50,396 nucleotides of DNA, taken from positions 1 through 50,396 of the forward strand of contig CALJVJ010000304.1 of the NCBI GenBank assembly GCA_937974625.1, in the 5' to 3' direction. The notes under the pieces were generated by a model, which was given only the letters and a program-made list of their open reading frames with translations, was not told the DNA's origin and ran no database searches. Origin of the DNA: an uncultured Saprospiraceae bacterium. Its GTDB lineage: Bacteria; Bacteroidota; Bacteroidia; Chitinophagales; Saprospiraceae. This document shows, piece after piece, positions 43,942 through 50,396 of this stretch (within the stretch, counting starts at the first letter, position 1; each line of letters opens with the position of its first letter). Made by a program: the position numbers and the translations under genes.

Positions 43942-43957
43942 TAGCGAATATTCGCTA
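43942..43957. promoter_or_regulatory. 16-base perfect palindrome in a divergent promoter region
   Basis: TAGCGAATATTCGCTA is its own complement. It lies between the HdrC-like operon and the phosphoribosyltransferase gene, 20 bases beyond the candidate minus-strand -7 element and about 60 before the plus-strand one. It is well placed as a repressor operator; the protein that would bind it is not known. Confidence 0.5.
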
Positions 43958-44016
43958 ATTCTAATTTATTTTCAAAAAATAGACCAACATCTTTCTATCA
44001 TATAGAAATTCAAGTC

Positions 44017-44024
44017 TATCTTTG
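44017..44024 (+). promoter_or_regulatory. Promoter element for the phosphoribosyltransferase gene
   Basis: TATCTTTG matches TAnnTTTG; TTTC at 43992-43995 lies 21 bases upstream as an imperfect -33 element. The leader would be about 105 bases. Confidence 0.5.
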
Positions 44025-44134
44025 GAGCAATTATAGGAAATAAATATTATATAATGGCTTAAAGGGGAGAGATTTGTAAGACTAGTTAGCCTATTTATAA
44101 TAAAAATAGATAAGTAAGAACTTAAAGTTGAGTC

Positions 44135-44629
44135 ATGAAGATTTTAAATGAAAGACAGATAACCCAAAAGATAAAACGCTTAGCAATTGAAATATTGGAG
44201 CATAACTTTGGAGAACCTGAGTTGATTCTAGCAGGGATTAATAATAATGGGATGGTGTTTTCGGAATTATTGATGCAAGAATTGACCAAGATTTCTGATA
44301 TGCCGATTACAGTGACGCGGATTCGCTTAAATCCTGCTAATCCTTTAAAGTCAGATATTATTTTAGAGATGCCACCGGAACAAGTTCATAATAAGGTTTT
44401 GATTATTGTAGATGACGTAGCCAATACAGGACGAACAATCTTTTATGCCATTAAACCTATTCTAGAAGTATTACCTAAAAAAGTAGAAGTAGCGGTTTTA
44501 ATCAACCGTTCCCATAAATCTTTTCCGATTCGAGTAGATTATTATGGATTGTCTTTGTCGACTACGCTAAAAAATAATATTGATGTACAGATTCGGGAGG
44601 TATCAGAAAGTGCGGTTTTTTTGAATTAA
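44135..44629 (+). CDS. Phosphoribosyltransferase-family protein
   Basis: A 164-residue type I phosphoribosyltransferase. The PRPP motif is VLIIVDDVANTGRTIFYAI at about 88-106, and LILAGINNNGMVFSELL near 28-44 is the flexible-loop and PPi region. Length and motifs resemble PyrR, which couples UPRTase activity to RNA binding for pyrimidine genes, but no pyrimidine gene or binding loop is adjacent here. The substrate base is not decided. It is convergent with the ArsR gene. Confidence 0.85.
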   Translation: MKILNERQITQKIKRLAIEILEHNFGEPELILAGINNNGMVFSELLMQELTKISDMPITVTRIRLNPANPLKSDIILEMPPEQVHNKVLIIVDDVANTGRTIFYAIKPILEVLPKKVEVAVLINRSHKSFPIRVDYYGLSLSTTLKNNIDVQIREVSESAVFLN

Positions 44630-44649
44630 AAAACTAATTGTTGGTATAT

Positions 44650-44688
44650 AAAAAAAGGAGCATCCAAAAACTTGGATACTCCTTTTTT
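44650..44688. terminator. Bidirectional terminator between convergent genes
   Basis: AAAAAAGGAG plus ATCCAA pairs with TTGGAT plus CTCCTTTTTT, with one mismatch between the blocks and a short A-rich loop. A and T runs on both sides suit termination from either strand. Confidence 0.88.
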
Positions 44689-44745
44689 ACTTTTCCCAAT
44701 ATCAGCATTAAAATACTTGATTTGTTGGCTACTGATATCTACTTT

Positions 44746-45057
44746 CTAATAGTCTTCGGCTAAGCCGTGAATAGCATTATTTATTTTTTCGATTTTTGCA
44801 TAATTCAATGAATAGAAAAATTGTTTGCCTTCGATGTGGTATTTAATGATGCCTTCTCTTCTAAGTACATCTAGGTGCTGTGACACCAAGCTTGATTTTA
44901 CATTAAGCAAACGAGACAATGCCTCTGTATTGAGTGAACCGTAATCTTCGATTTGATCTATAATTCTTTTGCGAAAACGATGATTTACTGCTTCTAGAAT
45001 TCGAGCAGAAGTACGCACATTCTTGAGGAAGTTGTCGGAGAGTAAAGTTGAAGTCAT
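44746..45057 (-). CDS. ArsR-family winged-helix regulator
   Basis: A 103-residue DNA-binding protein. RFRKRIIDQIEDYGSLNTEAL leads into the recognition helices LSRLLNVKSSLVSQHLDVLRREG and the wing IIKYHIEGKQFFYSL. This is the ArsR/SmtB fold, but there is no cysteine, so it is not a classical thiolate metal sensor. The target is unknown; its own upstream region has two TATATTTG-like words. It is convergent with the phosphoribosyltransferase gene. Confidence 0.85.
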   Translation of the reverse strand: MTSTLLSDNFLKNVRTSARILEAVNHRFRKRIIDQIEDYGSLNTEALSRLLNVKSSLVSQHLDVLRREGIIKYHIEGKQFFYSLNYAKIEKINNAIHGLAEDY

Positions 45058-45099
45058 GTCAAGCGTAAATTTTAGTGTTTCAGAATAGTGTTAACTCAG

Positions 45100-45107
45100 C
45101 AAATATA
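45100..45107 (-). promoter_or_regulatory. Candidate -7 element for the ArsR gene
   Basis: Minus-strand TATATTTG. The TTTG on the minus strand at 45133-45136 is 25 bases away, longer than usual. Confidence 0.45.
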
Positions 45108-45359
45108 TATTATAAAGTTTATATATATAGACCAAATATAGTAAGTGGTAGGTTTTATTGTAAATACGTAGAGCTTAATATAGTAAGCGATTTTATAGAT
45201 ATTAAGTTAAGGGTTGAACTTCTTTGAATTGTCTAATAAATGGGAGTTGGTACTTACTTCGTATCCATACTTTATATCGCTTTTTGAACATATAACACGT
45301 TTTAGGCTTATATAACTATTATTTGGGTACTTCTTTTAGCGAAAAAGTTAAATTTTACC

Positions 45360-45388
45360 TTGATAAAGGGTATAGTTTAGTATGTTTG
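45360..45388 (+). promoter_or_regulatory. Promoter of the nucleotidyl/CDP-alcohol transferase gene
   Basis: TTG, an 18-base spacer and TATGTTTG fit the phylum consensus. Initiation near 45394 leaves a leader of about 35 bases. Confidence 0.65.
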
Positions 45389-45427
45389 CAAACATTTTTA
45401 AGAACGTTCACAGAAAACTAGAATAAC

Positions 45428-46915
45428 ATGTACAAAGCGTCTAATTCGAGGGAGCGTGAATTGGTAGCTGTAGACACAGAAAGCCCAGCTATGAATGGAA
45501 CAACATCAGCAAAGAAATTGCAAGTAGAGCATGCAGTCATTTTGGCTGCTGGTAATGGGCAGAGATTCCAAGAAAAAGGAGTTAAACTACCAAAGGTACT
45601 CTTAAAAGTTGGTGGACTGAGATTATTAGAACGGGCTATTTTGGCGCTTAATCAAGTGGGGGTTAAGCACTTTTATATTGTTGTAGGACAATATAGAGCG
45701 CAGATAATTGAAATAATTAGTAAGATAGATAGAATTAAGGCATTAGATGTCAATTTTATTTATTGCGAAAATCATAACGAAGGAAATGGAGTCTCTTTTG
45801 GGGCTGGTGCTAGCCAAACTACAGCACCCTTTTTCCTAACGATGTCTGACCATATTTTTTCTATTCCTACTTTGCAAAGTTTTGTAAAAGATGTTGAACA
45901 AAATCCAACTATTCCATCTTTAGCTTGTGATGCTAATCTACCAGAAGTTTTTGATATGGATGATGCGACTAAAGTAGTATCTAAAGACGAGAAAATATAT
46001 GATATTGGTAAAGAGATAAAAGGCTATGATTTAGTGGATATGGGCCTATTTTATTTTCCAAAAGGCTATGGACAAAAAGTAGCTCGAAAAGTAGAAAATG
46101 GCGCCAAATCTGTAAGTGATATCATTAACCAATTTATTGCAGAAACAGGGGTTCGAACTGCTGTTGTGCCCGAAGCACTTTGGCAAGATGTGGACAACCC
46201 AAGTATGAAAAAAGAGGCGGAGAGAAGATTGGTTAAAACATTGGTTAAAAAAACGGATGGCTGGGTGAGTAAAAATATCAATCGGGTGTTTTCAACACGC
46301 ACTAGTTTATTCTTATCTAAATTTAATACCTCTCCAAATGCAGTTACCACGTTTGTATTTTTCTTCACTTTATATGGCGCTTATTTAGTGGCATCGGGTG
46401 AATATATGAAAATTGCAATCGGTGCATTTATTTTCCAAATTGCCTCTATCTTAGATGGTTGTGACGGAGAATTGGCTAGATTGATGTATAAGGGGTCGAA
46501 ATTTGGGGCTTGGTACGATACCATCACCGATAATATTCGATACATTGCTTTTTTTGCAGCTTTAGGTATCGCAGGCTATGTTAATACAGGCTCAGATATT
46601 TATTATTATGCGACTATTATCGTTACGGTAATGGGCTTGTATACTGCGGCTACGATGGCACGATTCGTTTGGAATCAAGGAGGGCCACTGACTAATCTGG
46701 AAGTGACAAAAAAAGTTGATGAAGCCAATAGTCAATCAAAAAGCCTTTTCAGTAAATTCGTTAATAAATTTAGAGGTATAGAAAAGCAAGATGTTTCTGC
46801 TTTAATGCTTTTTGGATTATGTATTGTCGGTCTCTATCAGGTGATGTTCTGGATTGCTTTTATTGGTGTTATTGTGGCTGCGATTACTATCACCAAATCT
46901 GTTACTAAGGGATAA
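45428..46915 (+). CDS. Fused nucleotidyltransferase and CDP-alcohol phosphatidyltransferase
   Basis: A 495-residue fusion. Residues about 30-260 are a sugar-phosphate nucleotidyltransferase-type domain: HAVILAAGNGQRF near 34-46, then KLPKVLLKVGG, and MSDHIFS as the metal site. Residues about 290-495 are a CDP-alcohol phosphatidyltransferase with several helices and the full signature DG-x2-AR-x8-G-x3-D-x3-D (Asp346, Gly347, Ala350, Arg351, Gly360, Asp364, Asp368). The architecture equals bifunctional IPCT/DIPP synthases, where the first domain makes CDP-inositol and the second joins it to an alcohol. The substrate here could be inositol phosphate or another sugar-alcohol phosphate. Its last 99 bases overlap the convergent glycosyltransferase gene. 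Confidence 0.88.
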   Translation: MYKASNSRERELVAVDTESPAMNGTTSAKKLQVEHAVILAAGNGQRFQEKGVKLPKVLLKVGGLRLLERAILALNQVGVKHFYIVVGQYRAQIIEIISKIDRIKALDVNFIYCENHNEGNGVSFGAGASQTTAPFFLTMSDHIFSIPTLQSFVKDVEQNPTIPSLACDANLPEVFDMDDATKVVSKDEKIYDIGKEIKGYDLVDMGLFYFPKGYGQKVARKVENGAKSVSDIINQFIAETGVRTAVVPEALWQDVDNPSMKKEAERRLVKTLVKKTDGWVSKNINRVFSTRTSLFLSKFNTSPNAVTTFVFFFTLYGAYLVASGEYMKIAIGAFIFQIASILDGCDGELARLMYKGSKFGAWYDTITDNIRYIAFFAALGIAGYVNTGSDIYYYATIIVTVMGLYTAATMARFVWNQGGPLTNLEVTKKVDEANSQSKSLFSKFVNKFRGIEKQDVSALMLFGLCIVGLYQVMFWIAFIGVIVAAITITKSVTKG

Positions 46916-48040
46916 ATCGTAGCATTCCCACGTTTTCTTTGCGGAATTATACCCTCTAAGGGAATTTACATAGTCTTTGGCTGTTTCTGACAGCGTTGCT
47001 AACAAAGAGGGTTTAGAGAGTAACTTTTCAATGCCTTGGGCTATTGCGGTCACGGATTCAGGATTTACATAAAATGCTTTTCCGCCAGTTGCTTCTTTAA
47101 CAATGTCAATAGTAGAGCCTAATACAGGACAACCTAAGCTCATGGCTTCTAAAGGTGGAATACCATAGCCTTCATACAAAGAAGGAAAACCTAAAAACTT
47201 CGCTTTTTTATATAATAATTTCAAATCATTATCATCTACTTGCTGTTTGCAGAAGAATACTTTATCTGCAATGTCTAAAGAATTGGCTAAATTTTGAAGT
47301 ACTGCTCTTCTGTCCATCCTACCTAAAATAACCAATTTTATATTTGGGAAATTTGATGAATTTTGCGCAAATGCTTGAATCAAGCGTTCGACATTTTTAT
47401 ATGGTTTGGTATTACCAACGGATAAAATAAATTCTTCAGGTAAATTTTCTTGTAGGTCCGAATCATGAAACTGCTCCTTTTCTGTATGCTCTTTTTCATC
47501 GTAGAAAAAAATATCATGATGAGCGACTACTTTACATTTGTGCGCATATTGCGGATAATGTTGCTGTAGAATTTTTTTAGTAGTTTCTGAAATACAGATA
47601 ATTACATCGGCTCTTTTATAGCTGTAAGCAAAAGAAGTTTTTGCCATTAAATTGGCACCAAAGGCCATTCGAGGTTTGTCAAATGATAATTCTGGACGCT
47701 CGTACCACATTAAATCATGAACAGTGGTGACTATTTTTTTGGCTTTTAAACCGAAAGGCACGACTTGGTTGAGGGTATGGAAGACATCTACTTCTAAAGG
47801 ATTGACCGTAAAAGCCCCCAGAAAAGCATTTTGTACAGAGCCAGTATCTAACAAAGAATCGTAGATATCTGTGAAATTGGGATTGTCAACAATCTTTTTT
47901 TGATACCTTTTATCGCGAAGAATATAATATTGATTCTCTTTATCTAAAGCAGCTATTCCTTTAACGAGGTGTAGTGCATACCTACACAAACCGCTCATCC
48001 CTGCTCGGATATTACGGGCGTCAATACAAATTTTTTTCAT
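46817..48040 (-). CDS. Family 4-type glycosyltransferase
   Basis: A 407-residue GT-B enzyme. The N domain begins KKICIDARNIRAGMSGLCRYAL and contains VTTVHDLMWYERPE; the C domain has EFILSVGNTKPYKNVERLIQAF, KLVILGRMDRR and the donor site PSLYEGYGIPPLEAMSLGCPVL near 295-316. Soluble or membrane-associated, retaining mechanism expected. The normal end is near CYDLSL; the final 27 or so residues are read through antisense DNA of the neighbouring lipid gene until TAA at 46817, an odd tail with no expected function. Donor and acceptor unknown. Confidence 0.88.
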   Translation of the reverse strand: MKKICIDARNIRAGMSGLCRYALHLVKGIAALDKENQYYILRDKRYQKKIVDNPNFTDIYDSLLDTGSVQNAFLGAFTVNPLEVDVFHTLNQVVPFGLKAKKIVTTVHDLMWYERPELSFDKPRMAFGANLMAKTSFAYSYKRADVIICISETTKKILQQHYPQYAHKCKVVAHHDIFFYDEKEHTEKEQFHDSDLQENLPEEFILSVGNTKPYKNVERLIQAFAQNSSNFPNIKLVILGRMDRRAVLQNLANSLDIADKVFFCKQQVDDNDLKLLYKKAKFLGFPSLYEGYGIPPLEAMSLGCPVLGSTIDIVKEATGGKAFYVNPESVTAIAQGIEKLLSKPSLLATLSETAKDYVNSLRGYNSAKKTWECYDLSLSNRFGDSNRSHNNTNKSNPEHHLIETDNT

Positions 48041-48197
48041 TTTATCGGGTGTTGATTTTTGTTAATACCTATAAAATTATAGCTTAACTTAAATAAGACA
48101 ATTAAAAACGGAATTACCCCTAGTATCAGATTATTTTTTTTAATATAGGGGAGTACTTGTATAAAAGTTGTCTTTATGAATAGCAATAATAGAACAC

Positions 48198-49145
48198 CTA
48201 TTTTGTTGTAATTATAGGAGTTTTTTTCTTGGAAAAGAAAACATATCCTAAATGTAAAGCAATACCAAGTAGTACCCAAAATATAGTTCTTGCTCTGCGA
48301 ATTAAGCCAAAACTAAGCCCCAATGTTGTCGAATAACCTAGCATTTTGAATGCTCCAGCGATGCTTGCTTCATGTACCCCAATACCTTGAGGAAAGATAA
48401 ACATGATAGAGCTACTAACGGTTAGCATGGTCATGACAGCAATTAAATCCACTAAACTAGGTGTAAATCCTAATAGTAGGAAAATGACGAATAATTCGGA
48501 AAGACCCATGATTCTACCTAACATTTTGAAGCTAATCGCTTGCAAAAAGGTTTGTTTACGGAGTGGATTACTTCTATACTCGGATACAATTTTGACTTTT
48601 TCTAAGAGCCGACTTAATAATTTATTAGGTTTGGATGAGAAAATTAAAAGCGTCAAGAGGATGGATAGCGTACCAAAAATAATACCCACTACTAAAAAAG
48701 GGAGGAGATAATTATCTTCTAAAGGTAGAATACCGAGCGCCAGCAAAGATAAAAAAGAAGTAAACATCATCCCCGAAAGCGTATGTACTAACTGGTCTCG
48801 AATGATGACTTCACTTGCTTCGTGAACACTTATCCAATTGGTTAGGTGCTTTATTTTGACAGGTACGCCACCAAGACCACCAAAAGGGGTCACAGCGTTG
48901 TAAGCGTCGCCCGTTATTTGGGTAAAGAGTACGTGATGAAATGGAATAGGGTGGTTGATTAAAGTCCTAAGACAAAGGGCATTACAAATAGTCCAAATTA
49001 TCGGAACGGCAAAAACATAGCTGATTTTATAACCTACCATGCTAAAGGAAGATTTGAGAACTTCCCAATCCATGGAATAAATAAGCCATCCAAGAATGAC
49101 TAAACCTAAAAACAGAAATAAATAAACAACTACTTTTTTCTTCAA
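48198..49145 (-). CDS. Flippase-like membrane protein (UPF0104/AglD type)
   Basis: A 315-residue protein with seven to eight helices. NAVTPFGGLGGVPVKI near 88-103 and FPQGIGVHEASIAGAF near 252-267 are the two signature loops of the lysylphosphatidylglycerol-synthase transmembrane/flippase family (UPF0104). Members include AglD-like and MprF membrane parts and are often coded beside glycosyltransferases and lipid genes. The start is TTG at 49145, since no ATG lies before the first helix. It precedes the glycosyltransferase on the same strand by 157 bases. Confidence 0.85.
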   Translation of the reverse strand: MKKKVVVYLFLFLGLVILGWLIYSMDWEVLKSSFSMVGYKISYVFAVPIIWTICNALCLRTLINHPIPFHHVLFTQITGDAYNAVTPFGGLGGVPVKIKHLTNWISVHEASEVIIRDQLVHTLSGMMFTSFLSLLALGILPLEDNYLLPFLVVGIIFGTLSILLTLLIFSSKPNKLLSRLLEKVKIVSEYRSNPLRKQTFLQAISFKMLGRIMGLSELFVIFLLLGFTPSLVDLIAVMTMLTVSSSIMFIFPQGIGVHEASIAGAFKMLGYSTTLGLSFGLIRRARTIFWVLLGIALHLGYVFFSKKKTPIITTK

Positions 49146-49335
49146 CGCCTAAAGTTTTGCTTTTTAGATTTGACGGGCACCATAATCAATACATTAATCA
49201 AATCAGCTTGCAAAAATAGCTATTTTGATTAAATTAACTAGCTTTACCTTTTGGAAAGAACTACTTTCTTAAACAGGATGTTTTAGTTAATTGAGATAAC
49301 AAGATAGAACATGCAGCAGTCTTATAAAATAAAAT

Positions 49336-50396
49336 ATGAACAAGCCTAAGAAAACGATTTTCTTTCTGATAGATGGTGCGAGATACGATGTGATGAAAGA
49401 ATTATTAGATGCAGGAGAATTACCGAACATACAACGAGATATTTTAAGTCAAGGTACCTTTAGAAAGGCAACTAGTTGTTTTCCTTCCACCACAGGCCCA
49501 GCCTATTTACCTTTTTTAATGGGATGTTTTCCCGGTACTGCGAATATTCCGGGTATTCGATGGTTTGATAAAGCAGAGTTTAAACGGAAGCGAATTAATA
49601 AGTATGCGATGCGTAGCTATTGTGGACCAGAGGCTGCTTGGTTCAATTCGGATATGCCCGTAGACCGACCGACGCTGCATGAATTATTGGGGAATACGTA
49701 TAATATTTTCTCCATGATTACCCGTAATATCCCTGACGAAAGAGACTTACCAAAAAAGATAAAATCTAAGTTATATATCAAGGCGCATTTTTTTCATAAA
49801 TACTCGCCTGTTGATGTCGCAGCACATGAACATTTGATGATGGGATTAGATAAGAATCCAGATTTCATCTTTACTGTTTTTCCTTGTGTGGATTGGAACG
49901 GACATGCTTACGGACCAAGAGATGAAAGGACGATTGAAGCTTATAGGTTCATGGATGCTAGTGTCGGGAAAGTGGTTGAGAAGCTGAAACAACAAGGCGA
50001 ATGGGAAAATACGCTTTTATTATTAACAGCAGACCATGGATTGACTGCGACCCATACGCATTTTGATTTGGCCAATTATTTTACTAAGGTTGGCTTAAGG
50101 GCTTTGCAATATCCAATTATTTGGAAATATCGTCCCAAGTCCGCAGTGATGATTTCTGGAAATAGCTTTGGGGCAGTCCATTTATTAAACCACGAAGGTA
50201 GTGAAGTGCTGCGAGGTGAAGATGTGACCAATGCAATTGGTGAAAAGATTTGGAAAGATTTAATCAATCAAGTGGCAGTCGATTTTGTGGCATGGAGAGG
50301 TAAAGAGCATGACTTTTTTATAGAATCTAAGAAAGGTCGAGCAAGGATTATGAAAACTAATGGAGGACTAACTTATCATCCTATTAGTGGAGACCC
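49336..50396 (+). CDS. Type I phosphodiesterase / nucleotide pyrophosphatase family, cut by window end
   Basis: The frame begins with ATG at 49336 and is open to the last base, giving 353 residues of an alkaline-phosphatase-fold enzyme. The metal site begins at TIFFLIDGARYD (Asp13), the nucleophile Thr is in CFPSTTGPAY near 53-62, and the second metal residues are in VDWNGHAYGP and LTADHGLTATHTH. Unlike the sulfatase at 38177 all these look intact. No signal peptide is seen, so it may act in the cytoplasm. It is divergent from the flippase-like gene and probably belongs with the lipid genes; hydrolysis of a nucleotide- or lipid-linked phosphodiester is likely. Confidence 0.87.
   Translation, partial: MNKPKKTIFFLIDGARYDVMKELLDAGELPNIQRDILSQGTFRKATSCFPSTTGPAYLPFLMGCFPGTANIPGIRWFDKAEFKRKRINKYAMRSYCGPEAAWFNSDMPVDRPTLHELLGNTYNIFSMITRNIPDERDLPKKIKSKLYIKAHFFHKYSPVDVAAHEHLMMGLDKNPDFIFTVFPCVDWNGHAYGPRDERTIEAYRFMDASVGKVVEKLKQQGEWENTLLLLTADHGLTATHTHFDLANYFTKVGLRALQYPIIWKYRPKSAVMISGNSFGAVHLLNHEGSEVLRGEDVTNAIGEKIWKDLINQVAVDFVAWRGKEHDFFIESKKGRARIMKTNGGLTYHPISGD

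Larger units (their letters stand above)
45058..45427. other. 370-base divergent promoter region
   Basis: No gene or strong hairpin. On the minus strand TATATTTG occurs at 45100-45107 (43 bases before the ArsR gene) and again at 45133-45140. On the plus strand TTG at 45360-45362, 18 bases, TATGTTTG at 45381-45388 forms a good promoter for the lipid gene. Confidence 0.6.

Noticed and set aside
48037-48279. 80-residue minus-strand frame with hydrophobic stretches that ends with an ATGA overlap on the glycosyltransferase start
   Set aside because: Its only start is a TTG inside the flippase-like gene in another frame, and the composition is that of AT-rich DNA. The overlap could be chance, but a small coupled membrane protein is not fully excluded.
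49250-49260. ACCTTTTGG as a promoter of the phosphodiesterase gene
   Set aside because: TA-CC-TTTTG has one base too many for TAnnTTTG, and no -33 element is in place.

Overview
The window comes from an AT-rich Bacteroidota chromosome, most likely a gliding, aerobic member of the Saprospiria or a close relative. The evidence is an alternative complex III (ACIII) operon joined to a caa3-type oxidase operon, a GldB lipoprotein, a PorT-like barrel, a spondin-domain lipoprotein, a DUF4159 protein, and promoters of the Bacteroidota type (TTG, about 18-20 bases, TAnnTTTG). No rRNA, tRNA, CRISPR array, transposase or phage integrase was recognised, so most of the window reads as core chromosome with some lineage-specific genes.

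Layout. 1-3100: a PhnA-domain gene running off the left edge (-), a DUF3556-like membrane protein (+) and RNase HII (-). 3469-21882: a long plus-strand respiratory block. It starts at a good promoter and runs actA, actB, actC, actD, actE, actF, coxB, coxA, a strong hairpin, ctaB, two subunit III genes, a subunit IV-like gene, a GC-rich terminator, then a SCO-like protein, a DUF420 protein and a small CPMC protein. Together these oxidise quinol, pass electrons through ACIII haems to the oxidase, reduce oxygen, and supply haem and assembly functions. 22003-28780: a RidA-family protein, an ABC exporter, a spondin lipoprotein, an ABC-F ATPase and an unknown membrane protein. 28922-34977: gldB divergent from a PorT-like barrel, nadC, a DUF4159 protein, rsmE and rseP. 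35185-41002: an MFS transporter, a 31-residue-repeat fibre-like protein without signal peptide, a degenerate sulfatase and an NhaC antiporter. 41064-45057: an HdrB/HdrC-like iron-sulfur gene set, a phosphoribosyltransferase and an ArsR-type regulator. 45428-50396: a candidate polar-lipid cluster made of a nucleotidyltransferase/CDP-alcohol transferase fusion, a glycosyltransferase, a flippase-like membrane protein and a phosphodiesterase cut by the right edge.

Most notable points. (1) Cytochrome oxidase subunit II carries an intact CuA site and, after it, an OmpA-like peptidoglycan-binding domain, which would tether the oxidase to the cell wall. (2) The SCO-like protein in the same operon has no cysteines and so no copper site. 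(3) The sulfatase has lost its formylglycine cysteine and other active-site residues. (4) The fibre-like protein has at least seven 31-residue repeats and a tail-fibre-type C terminus but no export signal. (5) Gaps between genes, especially in the ACIII operon, are built from nested inverted repeats, several of them sharing the same AT-rich arm. (6) Histidine-rich tails or loops recur in many ACIII/oxidase subunits.
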